A stretch of 64,000 bases of DNA from CAYZJB01 sp964602985 (GTDB lineage Bacteria > CLD3 > SB21), in contig CAZRTJ010000003.1 in the NCBI GenBank assembly GCA_964602985.1, positions 62,001-126,000 of the forward strand, in the 5' to 3' direction. The position numbers were made by a program, and so were the translations under genes. This document shows positions 17,441-26,392 of the stretch, one piece after another. The notes under the pieces are model-generated. The model searched no databases, was not told the DNA's origin, and worked only from the letters and a program-made list of their open reading frames with translations. The stretch's first letter is position 1. The number at the start of each line of letters is the position of its first letter.

Positions 17441-17980
17441 TTACTTTCCGGACAGACCCAGATTGACAACCATGGTTTGCGTCAATTTCTGAACGTCTTC
17501 CAGGGGTTCCTTGGTGCGCTTGCGGGCCCACGTCTTCCACAAGAGCACGCCTGTTTCCACGTGGACGGCTCGAACCGAGATATCCAGATTGCCTTTCTGA
17601 CGCCGGGCTTTTGCGTCGCGCGAGAATTCATTGACCGTACCCAGGATGAGCGCGTCGACTTGCAACATCTTCCCCACCTTGGCGATTTTGTCCTCCGTCA
17701 AATCCGAAAGCGAAAAATCGAGTTCATCCAGGACTCGTTTGACCTGGCCCCGCTCGACCACTCGGATTCCCGTCGTGAGGAACGCCGTTTCAAAAAAATC
17801 CCGCACCGTCTCGGAGGCTCCGGGAAACTCAGTGCGGAACTGCTGCGTATTTGCGTCTACAAATGGCAAAATGGCATACGTCCGAATGGTTGCCCGATTG
17901 AGTTCTTCGGACTTCCACGTGATCGACTTGGGCGCACACCCAACTGCCAGCACCAGCCATACGACGAGACTGCGTTTCAT
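17441..17980 (-). CDS. CsgG-like outer-membrane lipoprotein
   Basis: A 179-residue predicted lipoprotein with signal and lipid-attachment region MKRSLVVWLVLAVGC. The mature part fits the CsgG/GNA1162-like alpha/beta fold: YAILPFVDAN strand, a long helix, TGIRVVERGQVKRVLDELDF, then KMLQVDALILGTVNEF. A longer protein at 38244-39236 shows the same pattern and is likely a relative. CsgG-type proteins form or assist outer-membrane secretion pores in curli systems, but no curli genes are seen. The ATG directly follows the marC stop. Confidence 0.8.
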   Translation of the reverse strand: MKRSLVVWLVLAVGCAPKSITWKSEELNRATIRTYAILPFVDANTQQFRTEFPGASETVRDFFETAFLTTGIRVVERGQVKRVLDELDFSLSDLTEDKIAKVGKMLQVDALILGTVNEFSRDAKARRQKGNLDISVRAVHVETGVLLWKTWARKRTKEPLEDVQKLTQTMVVNLGLSGK

Positions 17981-18595
17981 TCACTTCTCCATCATTTCTA
18001 CAATTCCAGTACGAACCATCATGACGCCGATGGCGGCGAGCAACAACGTGACAACTTTTGCAATTCCCTTCGCGCCGCTCTTGCCAACCAGACGCAGAAG
18101 CCATGCCGAGTATCGGAGGCCAACGTAAACAATTGCCAGATTAATTACAACGGCCACCACGGTCGGGATGAGCCCATAACTGTCCAATGAGATCAGGATC
18201 GTGGTCAGGAGGGCCGGTCCGACCAGGAGGGGAATGCCGATGGGCACGATGCCGATGCCCGCCTTCGTCTCCGTCCCTTCTGTCTCCGCGGAAACCTCGT
18301 GACTTTTCCGCTCCTCGGTGGAGAACAGCAGATCATTAATCGCCAACGCAAACAAAATGACTCCGCCTGCGATCTTGAAATCGCTCATCGTAATACCGAG
18401 GAAATCAAACACCGCGTTGCCCATGACCAAAAAGCCCAAACTTACCAGCAACGCCGTCGCGACCGACTGTCGAAGCACACGGATTCGCTGCGTCGGAGGC
18501 GTGTTTTCCGTCAGCGCCAAATACACCGGCAGGATTCCCACAATGTCGATGGCCACAAAAATCGGAATGATCGCCAATAGGATTTGATCGACCAT
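17981..18595 (-). CDS. marC: MarC family (UPF0056) integral membrane protein
   Basis: A 204-residue inner-membrane protein with six hydrophobic helices, matching MarC over its length. Features seen include AIIPIFVAIDIVGILPVYLAL at the start (residues about 8-28), FKIAGGVILFALAINDLLF and PIGIPLLVGPALLTTILI. MarC proteins were once linked to antibiotic resistance, a link later withdrawn, and their function is unknown. Its start overlaps the murI stop by one base (TGATG) and its stop abuts the CsgG-like start. Confidence 0.92.
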   Translation of the reverse strand: MVDQILLAIIPIFVAIDIVGILPVYLALTENTPPTQRIRVLRQSVATALLVSLGFLVMGNAVFDFLGITMSDFKIAGGVILFALAINDLLFSTEERKSHEVSAETEGTETKAGIGIVPIGIPLLVGPALLTTILISLDSYGLIPTVVAVVINLAIVYVGLRYSAWLLRLVGKSGAKGIAKVVTLLLAAIGVMMVRTGIVEMMEK

Positions 18596-19479
18596 CAGAA
18601 CCCTAAATTCTCGACGTGAACCATCTCCAGATGATCCAGCGGACTGCCGAGAAACCGCTCGCCGACGCGCTCAAAATTCTTTGGCAGATCGGTCACGTAG
18701 AATTCGTGCTTCGGACGATCCCGTCGTTGGGTTTCCAATTTCCCTTCGGACAGAATCGCTTTGGCCACTTTCGCGGTCTCAATACCCGAATCGACCAGAT
18801 CCACGGGACGGCCCAGCAATCCGTCCATGACTCGCTGAATGGGATCCGTGAGCAGCGGATAATGCGTGCATCCCAGAACCAGCGTGTCAATGTCGGTGGT
18901 GGCAAAGACCTGAAGGTACTCTCGCGCCACGTGCTCGGCCACAGGATGATGCGTCCATCCTTCTTCGGCAAGCGGCACAAACAACGGACACGCATGCGTG
19001 ATCACCTCCACGGCCGGATCCAACTCCCGAATCGTTCTCGAATACGCATCGCTGCGCACGGTCGTGTGCGTCCCGATGACTCCGACACGTCTGCCTCGCG
19101 TCTTTTCCACGGCCGCGCGCGAACCCGGGCGAATGACTCCGATCACCGGGATCCGAAACATGTCCGTGACGAAATCCAGCGCCACGGCGCTCGAGGTATT
19201 GCATCCGATCACGATCATCTTGACTCCGTGCTCCAACAAGAACAAACAACTCTGCAGGGTAAACGCCCGGATCGTCCGGTCCGACTTCGTCCCGTACGGA
19301 ACGCGCGCGGTGTCCCCGATGTAAACGATCTTTTCAAACGGGAGTGTGCGCATCACCTCGCGCGCCACCGTCAGCCCTCCAATGCCGGAATCAAAAATAC
19401 CAATCGGCGAATCCCACATCGGATGAGGATCTTGCTTGGGCGCTCGCTGCACCGCGGGTTCTTGTCCGAGCCTCATCAT
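18595..19479 (-). CDS. murI: Glutamate racemase
   Basis: MurI interconverts L- and D-glutamate in the cytoplasm, supplying D-Glu for peptidoglycan. A longer frame is open upstream, but the ATG at 19479 overlaps the stop of the response-regulator gene by 4 bases and gives a 294-residue enzyme of normal size. The family motifs are all present: IGIFDSGIGGLTV, YIGDTARVPYG, VIGCNTSSA with catalytic Cys93 and LGCTHYPLL with catalytic Cys204. About 20 extra residues precede the first motif. Confidence 0.95.
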   Translation of the reverse strand: MMRLGQEPAVQRAPKQDPHPMWDSPIGIFDSGIGGLTVAREVMRTLPFEKIVYIGDTARVPYGTKSDRTIRAFTLQSCLFLLEHGVKMIVIGCNTSSAVALDFVTDMFRIPVIGVIRPGSRAAVEKTRGRRVGVIGTHTTVRSDAYSRTIRELDPAVEVITHACPLFVPLAEEGWTHHPVAEHVAREYLQVFATTDIDTLVLGCTHYPLLTDPIQRVMDGLLGRPVDLVDSGIETAKVAKAILSEGKLETQRRDRPKHEFYVTDLPKNFERVGERFLGSPLDHLEMVHVENLGF

Positions 19480-20897
19480 CGCTCCTTTTCCTCCTGGAGA
19501 TTGATCTCCAGTTCCTTGAGTTTCAGTTGCAGATACTGTCGCTTCATCCCCAGCTTGACCGCGGTTTGCGAAATATTCCACTCGTTGGCCTTCAGGGCTT
19601 CCAGAATAAAATCCCGCTCAAAGGAACGCACCACACGCTGTTTCGCGTCCTGAAACGTCACGTCTCCCTGATGGAGAATTTCTTTCACGCCATAACTTCG
19701 AGGCGAATCGTTATTGCGGATCTCACGGGGAAGGACGTCCGCTCCGATCTCCTCCGTCGAGGTCAGTACGACACATCGCTCGACGAGATTGATCAACTCA
19801 CGTACGTTACCGGGCCACGTGTAGTCCATCATCGCTTTCATCGCTTCCGGCGCAAAATGCCTGACGTCCGCATGGTGCTTCTTCGAAAAGGCGTTCAAGT
19901 AATGCTCCGCCAGAATACGAATATCGCCCTCGCGGTCCCGCAACGGCGGCACATGAATCTCGACCACATTGATCCGATAGTACAAGTCTTCGCGGAATCG
20001 TCCCTCACGAATTTCCTTTGCCAGATCCCGGTGCGTCGCGCTGAGAATCCGGACGTCGACATCGATGGAATCGCTCCCCCCGACGCGTTCCAGCCGCCGC
20101 TCCTGCAGCACGCGCAACACTTTGGCCTGCGTGTCCAGCGCCATATCGCCGATCTCGTCCAGGAACAAGGTCCCGGTGTGGGCCAGCTCGAATCGCCCGG
20201 GACGGGAGGCCACGGCGCCGGTGAACGCTCCCTTCTCATGACCAAACAGTTCGCTCTCAATCAATTCGCGCGGGATGGCCGCGCAGTTGACGGAAACGAA
20301 CGGACCGTCCTTGCGGGTACTTCTGTCGTGGATCGTTTTTGCGACCAATTCCTTGCCGGTACCGCTCTCGCCACGGATCAGAACCGTCACGTTGCTGCGG
20401 CTCACGCGGTCCACCAGCGAATACACGTCGCGCATGGATTGACTCTCTCCGACAAAATTTCCAAATCCCCGCGTCTCGTGCAGCGCCTCCCGCAATCGCA
20501 CATTCTCGCGGGCCAGTTGGATCTGTGTCGCGGCGTGGCGAACCATCGCCCGAAGTTCGTCGATCTCAAATGGCTTCGACAGATAATCGTAGGCGCCGGC
20601 CTTCATCGCCTCGACCGCCAGGCGCTCGGACCCGTGAGCCGTGATGATGATGACGCTCGCCGGTGAATTCTGCTCTTTCAGCTTTCGCAAAAGGTCCATT
20701 CCACTCATGCCCGGCATGGTCACATCCGAAACGATGATGTCGTAACCGTGTTCTCCCATCAGCGCCAGCGCCGAGACGGCGTCTTCCGCCTCCGATATGC
20801 GATAGCCCTCCGGACGCAGGGCTTTCACCATGCCGTATCGCGCCGCCTTTTCATCGTCGACAATCAGCACTCGCAAATTTTCAACTGCCTCGTTCAT
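19476..20897 (-). CDS. Sigma-54-dependent response regulator, NtrC family
   Basis: A 473-residue regulator with three domains. The receiver (residues about 8-120) has the phospho-acceptor Asp58 and the SKPFE lysine. The AAA+ domain (about 147-375) has Walker A GESGTGKE (176-183), the sigma-54 contact loop GAFTGA (223-228) and Walker B LFLDEIGD. The C-terminal Fis-type helix-turn-helix spans about 440-470. It activates sigma-54 RNA polymerase after phosphorylation. Its ATG overlaps the stop of the sensor kinase gene by 4 bases, so the two form a cognate pair. A candidate sigma-54 promoter lies upstream of tolC at 57.7 kb. Confidence 0.95.
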   Translation of the reverse strand: MNEAVENLRVLIVDDEKAARYGMVKALRPEGYRISEAEDAVSALALMGEHGYDIIVSDVTMPGMSGMDLLRKLKEQNSPASVIIITAHGSERLAVEAMKAGAYDYLSKPFEIDELRAMVRHAATQIQLARENVRLREALHETRGFGNFVGESQSMRDVYSLVDRVSRSNVTVLIRGESGTGKELVAKTIHDRSTRKDGPFVSVNCAAIPRELIESELFGHEKGAFTGAVASRPGRFELAHTGTLFLDEIGDMALDTQAKVLRVLQERRLERVGGSDSIDVDVRILSATHRDLAKEIREGRFREDLYYRINVVEIHVPPLRDREGDIRILAEHYLNAFSKKHHADVRHFAPEAMKAMMDYTWPGNVRELINLVERCVVLTSTEEIGADVLPREIRNNDSPRSYGVKEILHQGDVTFQDAKQRVVRSFERDFILEALKANEWNISQTAVKLGMKRQYLQLKLKELEINLQEEKER

Positions 20898-23173
20898 GCG
20901 GTTGCTTTCTGGATCGGAATGTACATATCAAACGTCGTTCCCAATCCCTCGTGACTCTTCAGAACCAGTCGTCCCCCCAGGGCGACGATTTTTGACTTGA
21001 CGATCGCCAGACCCAGTCCGGTACCGGAATGCTTCGTGGTGAAAAAGGGTTTAAAAATGTCCTGCAATTGATCTTTGGGAATTCCCGGTCCGGTGTCCGT
21101 GATGCAAATGCGCACGCAGTTCCCATCCGGCACATCGAGCGCTTCCTGTAACGCCACTTCGTGTATCGGGGTGGCCACCACGGGCTCGGCCTGCCACGGC
21201 AGGTACCCCGCATCCAGCGGATCCGGTTTCAACAGATCGCTGACCTGCACCGTCCCTGTCTCTTGCGCCGATCGTTCCACCTCCGCAAATTCGCACGCCG
21301 CCATTTCCACTCGCACGAGCAATCGCCCGCCGTCCGGCATCGCCTGGATCGCGTTGATGATAACGTTAAACAAAATCTCTTTCAAGTCGGTCTGGCTCGT
21401 ACGCATCCACAGAGGGCGCGTTTGGAATCGGTGGTAGACGCTGACTCCGCGACTCCGGGCTTCGGGACGGAGAATGGTCAGGATCGCATCCAGCGTCCGA
21501 CACACATCAAAGGAACCCGTGTCCGCCTTTTCCGGTTTCGCAAATCGCAACAACTGATCGACGACATGCGTCAAGCGGTTGATTTCTTCATTGATCACTT
21601 CCAGATCGTGAATCTCCTCCGCCGGCCCATGGTCGCGGGATTTCTCGTCGCGCATCGACTGCACAATGGATTTGATCGAACTCAGAGGATTCTTCACTTC
21701 ATGCGCGATGCTGGTCGCCAGCAAACCCAGCGCCGACAGTTTGTCCGCTTCGAAGATACGGGTTTCCAGCTCGAGACGCCGCTGAACCAACTCAATGTTC
21801 TCAATGGCAATCGCGATCTGGTTGGTGACGGTCAGCAGCAATTCCTTCTCCTCAAACGAAAACGACTCATTGGTCGTTTTCTTGCCGATGCACAATACCC
21901 CAACGAGTTCGGCATCGAGCAGGATGCCGACATACAGCTGATACGGTATTTCCTTCGCCTGCAGTTGCACGATGTTGACGCGTTTGGCTTCGTACAACCC
22001 CTCCTTCTCTTTCAGTTTTCTCGCTACCCTGTCCGCGTCCAACGGTCGGATATCCCCATAAGCGTGAACGATGTCATACGTTCGCCCCGTGTTGCTTTCC
22101 TTCGTCGTCAGGGTAAACATCCCGATGGCATCCACCTGCAGAGACTCCCGCAGGGACGTTTGTAGTACTTTCACGATTTCTGCAACGGTCGGCGCGCTGA
22201 CGATCCGCTCGGTGAGCCGGCGCACCAGTCGCTGATAGGCGGAACGCTGATACAGCGCATAGTATCCGGCGACTCGTCGAATGGCAAATTTGACAGGCTC
22301 ATACAGGATGAAAAGAAACACAACCAGGAGAATGTCGAGCGTCTCTGCATTGATGTCCGGACGTTCCTCCGCCCATTTGCGCGCTGCACGCGAGGACAGC
22401 AGGTAGACGATAAAAAAACTGCCGCCGAGGATCACAAACAGTAGTCTGCGCCGCGCCATGATCGAGTAAAACGGATACTTGTACAACAAAAAGATCAATG
22501 CGAAGGTCGGCAAAATCGCCGTCAATCGAAGGAGACTCTTCAGCGTCTTGTCCAGCCGCACGTTGCCGGTTCCGCCGCCGAAATAGAAAAACACCACCAA
22601 CGCAATGATGACGACCAAAATGCCGCTCTCGACCCTGAAAAACTGACGCCATCTCTCATTCCGCGTGGAACGGATAATCGCGACCGTGTACACGAGTGAC
22701 ACCGCCAGACAAATGACCAGCCAAAACACAAACGCCGGGATCGCCGACCAGTTGTCGTCGATCACCCGACTGCGAGCGTCAACGATCGAGTAATCTGCAA
22801 AAAACATCAGCACGAGGATGGGCAAATAGAAGACTGCCGGAAGCCACCTCCGCACGATCGAGCGTCGGTCCTGCACATAGTCCAGAAAAGCGGTGTGCAC
22901 ATGCACCACCAACGGCGGAACAAATCCCAACACGATGACCGAGTAGTAGCGAAGTTCGTTGAAGATCCAGAAGTACTCGCGACCCATCACTTCGCGTATG
23001 GCAAATCCCAGAAATTGCAGCCCATTGAACACCGTCATCACCAGGAGCAGCGCGGCGAAGACCCGTTCATGCCGCTGTGTGATCTGTCGGTGAAAAATTT
23101 CCACCAACAAAACCGCGTGCAAAACCGTCCCGATGAAAAAACCCAGCAGCAGAAGAATGTCAAAGCCAATCAT
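20894..23173 (-). CDS. Membrane sensor histidine kinase with multi-TM N-terminus and GAF domain
   Basis: A 759-residue kinase. The ATG at 23173 overlaps the comEC stop by 4 bases; upstream in-frame residues belong to the comEC overlap and are excluded. The first 320 residues hold about eight membrane helices, as in PrsK-type kinases. A GAF-like domain follows (about 335-470), then HisKA with H491 in SIAHEVKNPL, the N-box around N607, G1 DTGPGIP at 693, FKPFFTTK and GTGLGLAI. About 85 residues separate N-box and G1, longer than usual, so there is a Pro- and Glu-rich insertion at about 625-680. The stop overlaps the regulator's ATG. Confidence 0.92.
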   Translation of the reverse strand: MIGFDILLLLGFFIGTVLHAVLLVEIFHRQITQRHERVFAALLLVMTVFNGLQFLGFAIREVMGREYFWIFNELRYYSVIVLGFVPPLVVHVHTAFLDYVQDRRSIVRRWLPAVFYLPILVLMFFADYSIVDARSRVIDDNWSAIPAFVFWLVICLAVSLVYTVAIIRSTRNERWRQFFRVESGILVVIIALVVFFYFGGGTGNVRLDKTLKSLLRLTAILPTFALIFLLYKYPFYSIMARRRLLFVILGGSFFIVYLLSSRAARKWAEERPDINAETLDILLVVFLFILYEPVKFAIRRVAGYYALYQRSAYQRLVRRLTERIVSAPTVAEIVKVLQTSLRESLQVDAIGMFTLTTKESNTGRTYDIVHAYGDIRPLDADRVARKLKEKEGLYEAKRVNIVQLQAKEIPYQLYVGILLDAELVGVLCIGKKTTNESFSFEEKELLLTVTNQIAIAIENIELVQRRLELETRIFEADKLSALGLLATSIAHEVKNPLSSIKSIVQSMRDEKSRDHGPAEEIHDLEVINEEINRLTHVVDQLLRFAKPEKADTGSFDVCRTLDAILTILRPEARSRGVSVYHRFQTRPLWMRTSQTDLKEILFNVIINAIQAMPDGGRLLVRVEMAACEFAEVERSAQETGTVQVSDLLKPDPLDAGYLPWQAEPVVATPIHEVALQEALDVPDGNCVRICITDTGPGIPKDQLQDIFKPFFTTKHSGTGLGLAIVKSKIVALGGRLVLKSHEGLGTTFDMYIPIQKATA

Positions 23174-25566
23174 AATTCGATCTTCCGAATCCGGCGGCCG
23201 TCCGACGCCAGCGTGACCGCACCTTCGCGATCGGTTCGACGAATCGTACAGCCGACTTCCCTCAACAGAACCAGCGTGGACGGAGACGGATGACCGAAGG
23301 AATTGCGAGTCGCGCAAGAGATCACGCCGATCTCCGGACGCACGGCCGCGATCCACGGCGGCGGCGATCCGTTCCACGATCCGTGATGCGACAGCTTCAA
23401 CACATCCGAATCCAGGAAGGAACCATATACCTGCAGGGACTGAAGCGCCTCCACCTCCGCGTCGCCCGCAAACAGCCATCGCGTCTGACCGTGCTTCATC
23501 ATAAACACCACGGAGGAATTGTTCGTACCAAAGAGCGTCTTCCTTGTGGAATCCGCAAAACCGGTTCGCGGTCCGAGAAAATATAGCCCCGTCTGCTCGT
23601 CAATACCAAAGAAATCGCCGGCACGCACCACCTGGGCGTTCCTTCCCTGACGACGGGAAATGGCCTGAATCGAATCGACCGCCGCAGATTCATAATACTG
23701 ACCCGCGTGAAACAGTCTTCCCACTTCAAATTCGCGGAGCAATGCGGGCGCTCCTCCAATGTGATCATCGTGTGGATGTGACAGCACGAGAAAATCGATC
23801 TTCGAATAGCCCTGTCGCCTCAGGAACGGCCCGACGACACGCTCTCCGTAATCCCATCCATCCCGTGCGTCTCCGGCATCGACGACGAGCACGCGCCCGT
23901 CCGCTAATTGAATGACTGCGCAGTCGCCTTGCCCGACATCGAGGAATGTCGCGATCAGTTCGTGCGGGCGCTCCGGAATCCACGCCCACACGCACATCGC
24001 GGCCATGCCGATCATCACCGTCCATCGGCGTGCGACAGGCAAGCTCCATGCGCACGCACATGCCAGGAACCCATACAGTCCGGCCACCTGCCAGGCCGAA
24101 CCGGTCCAGACGCGAACGTGACTGAGCGGAAGCTCCGATGCAGACCGTACCACCCACAACATCCCATCGACCAGAAGATCGTTCACTGCCGCATACCACG
24201 ACGCCAGCACAGGTGAAATCGGCAGGGCGATTTGTATCAATGCACCGACCGACAGGATTACGCCGGACATCGGTACGACCGCCACGTTGGCGATGATCGA
24301 CGTGATGGGCAACATGCCAAAATAGTGCAACGTCAGCGGAAGCGTACCCAACTGAGCCGAGATGGAAACAAACAACAACTGAAACGCGCCACGGAACGGA
24401 TTTCCCAATTTCTGCCACCGGGGAAACCATCGCGTCGCCAGCGATTCCACACGCGGATACAACAGCACGATCGACAGTACGGCCAGGAACGACAATTGCA
24501 GTCCGAGGTTAAATGCTTCGAATGGATTCCAGAACAAGATCAATAGCAGCGCTGCAAACAACGAGTTCACCACATGTCCCCGTCGTTGAATCACCCAGCC
24601 GATCAGCATCACCGTGGCCATAATGGCGGCGCGTGTGACGGATGGCAGAAAGTCCGCGATCCACACATAGAACCACAACCCCAGAACGGCCAATACAAAG
24701 CGCGTCCGCCGCGGAACGCGCAGAAAGCCAAGAACACCCAGAATCATGCCGATGATGAACGCCGTGTGCAGTCCGCTGAGCGCCAGGATATGAATCGTCC
24801 CCGTCTCCGAAAAGCGTTGACGCACCTCATCCGGCACGTCATGGCGAATTCCCAATAACATCGCATTCACGATCGCCGCCCCATCCGGACTGAGCAACCG
24901 ACGGTTCGTTTCATACAAGTGCGTGCGCAATTGCGAGACGAGCGTCTCCGGCAGAGATTGATCGCCATTTCTCCGATCACGGATCTGCACGGATTCCGAT
25001 ACGCGCAGCATTGAGCCGATCCCTTGTCGGTCGAGAAAGCCGCGGTAATCAAACTCCCCCGGATTCCGCTGGGCGGGAGGCCGCGAGAGGAATCCTGTGA
25101 GGGTCATCCGCTCCCCCAGGCGAATGTCCGGCACGCTCGCCGTCACCTGCGTGTGGCCCGTGACCGGAATCCAGATGTGTTGTGTCAGCCGGATCGTGTC
25201 GACCGCAAGGACGAAACGCGACGTTTCATCATCCAAACGAGGTTCGGAAATCACCTGACCGATGATCTGAACCGGTGCGTCCAAATCCGCAAAATGACTC
25301 ACATCCCGCGGATCGGCGTCCGGCAGAAACGGCATGCGAACCCAAAACAGGATGAAAATTCCCATCGGCGCCGCGAGGTGAATCCATACCGCCTTCCGGA
25401 AAAACACTCCGACAGAAAGGACCGCCAACACCAGCCCGGCGGCAATAACTTGAGACTGGGGATCTGATACCGCGGGAATTTGAAAGGACTCAAGGACGAT
25501 GATGGAGAGAACAGCAAGAACACCTGTCCGGACGGCAGGAAATCGCCGAAACCCTTTATCGATCAT
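23170..25566 (-). CDS. comEC: DNA uptake channel ComEC/Rec2
   Basis: A 798-residue inner-membrane protein of the ComEC/Rec2 family, which moves single-stranded DNA into the cytoplasm during natural transformation. It has the N-terminal DUF4131-type region with a soluble OB-like domain, a competence domain with many membrane helices (for example ILALSGLHTAFIIGMILG) and a C-terminal metallo-beta-lactamase-like domain with DVGQGDCAVIQ and SHPHDDHIGG. The ATG at 25566 overlaps the batE stop by 4 bases. Full length suggests competence potential, but no other com or pil genes are in the window. Confidence 0.95.
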   Translation of the reverse strand: MIDKGFRRFPAVRTGVLAVLSIIVLESFQIPAVSDPQSQVIAAGLVLAVLSVGVFFRKAVWIHLAAPMGIFILFWVRMPFLPDADPRDVSHFADLDAPVQIIGQVISEPRLDDETSRFVLAVDTIRLTQHIWIPVTGHTQVTASVPDIRLGERMTLTGFLSRPPAQRNPGEFDYRGFLDRQGIGSMLRVSESVQIRDRRNGDQSLPETLVSQLRTHLYETNRRLLSPDGAAIVNAMLLGIRHDVPDEVRQRFSETGTIHILALSGLHTAFIIGMILGVLGFLRVPRRTRFVLAVLGLWFYVWIADFLPSVTRAAIMATVMLIGWVIQRRGHVVNSLFAALLLILFWNPFEAFNLGLQLSFLAVLSIVLLYPRVESLATRWFPRWQKLGNPFRGAFQLLFVSISAQLGTLPLTLHYFGMLPITSIIANVAVVPMSGVILSVGALIQIALPISPVLASWYAAVNDLLVDGMLWVVRSASELPLSHVRVWTGSAWQVAGLYGFLACACAWSLPVARRWTVMIGMAAMCVWAWIPERPHELIATFLDVGQGDCAVIQLADGRVLVVDAGDARDGWDYGERVVGPFLRRQGYSKIDFLVLSHPHDDHIGGAPALLREFEVGRLFHAGQYYESAAVDSIQAISRRQGRNAQVVRAGDFFGIDEQTGLYFLGPRTGFADSTRKTLFGTNNSSVVFMMKHGQTRWLFAGDAEVEALQSLQVYGSFLDSDVLKLSHHGSWNGSPPPWIAAVRPEIGVISCATRNSFGHPSPSTLVLLREVGCTIRRTDREGAVTLASDGRRIRKIEL

Positions 25567-26273
25567 AACACTCCTGCGTCCGCCCAACGAACCCACCCTG
25601 CGCGACCATCTGCGATTTCGATCTCGACCCACTCCTCCTGCGACGATCGGACAATACCCTGAGTCCCTTCATGCAGTGTCATGAGGACGGTCGCATCCGC
25701 TCGAGGATCCGCACGAAATTCTACAACCGGCCGAACCAGTACGGCTCGATGAACCCTTTGCTCATTCCACATCCGCACGCCGGCCCAGGAAAAAATGACC
25801 ACCGCAACGAACACGGCGATCGCGCGAACCCACAGTGGCAATCGCCATCGCGTATGATGGATCGCCCATCCGACCCACAGCAGGCACCACAGGACGGCGG
25901 CAATCAGTTTCACAGCGGTCACATGCCACAGGTACATCCACGTTCGAATCGCCGCGATCCATTTCGGTGCGGGAGGCTCCTCGATGCGATCGACGATCAT
26001 CGAACGGCATACATCCAGATTGTTCCGAATGTCTTCGTCCATGGGATCGTATCGGAGCGCCTTCTCGTAGAAATAAATCGCCCATCCGAGTTTGCCTTGG
26101 CGGAAGGAGACCGTCCCCAGATTGTAGTATACATCGATCGACGGGGCGGACTCCGCGAGGTCCTCCAGTGTCTTTGCGGCTTGTTCGTACTCGCCCTTGT
26201 CATAGCTGGACAGACTCTGCTCCCACAAGCTGTCTGCCGACGCCCACATCATCCACACGCACAACATCATCAT
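25563..26273 (-). CDS. batE: BatE-like TPR and SH3-type membrane protein
   Basis: A 236-residue protein with an N-terminal signal-like stretch, TPR repeats (residues about 18-90, with DVYYNLGTVSFRQGKLGWAI and FYEKALRYDPMDEDIRNNLD), two membrane helices (about 112-135 and 148-168), and a C-terminal bacterial SH3-like domain. This is the layout of BatE in the Bacteroides aerotolerance operon, a MoxR-associated system. BatA and BatB are absent here, and MoxR is at 5.1-6.1 kb. Three consecutive ATG codons at 26273-26265 make the exact start uncertain. The stop overlaps the comEC start. Confidence 0.82.
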   Translation of the reverse strand: MMMLCVWMMWASADSLWEQSLSSYDKGEYEQAAKTLEDLAESAPSIDVYYNLGTVSFRQGKLGWAIYFYEKALRYDPMDEDIRNNLDVCRSMIVDRIEEPPAPKWIAAIRTWMYLWHVTAVKLIAAVLWCLLWVGWAIHHTRWRLPLWVRAIAVFVAVVIFSWAGVRMWNEQRVHRAVLVRPVVEFRADPRADATVLMTLHEGTQGIVRSSQEEWVEIEIADGRAGWVRWADAGVL

Positions 26274-26392
26274 ATGAAACCCCTCATCATCGTCCTGGGC
26301 GCGTTGGTGTTTCCAGAGGCACCAAGATGGGCGCCGTTGCCGCCTTGGAAGAACACAGAAGAAACGGGTAATCCAATTGTGAGGCCGTTCAT
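26270..26392 (-). CDS. Small ORF (40 aa) between batD and batE
   Basis: A 40-codon frame whose ATG overlaps the batD stop by one base (TGATG) and whose stop overlaps the first ATG of batE (ATATGATG). It fills exactly the gap between the two genes. The predicted peptide is Gly/Ala/Asn-rich with no membrane helix. It may be a real small protein, or a leader whose translation couples batD to batE. Conservation is unknown, so it is listed with low confidence. Confidence 0.35.
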   Translation of the reverse strand: MNGLTIGLPVSSVFFQGGNGAHLGASGNTNAPRTMMRGFI

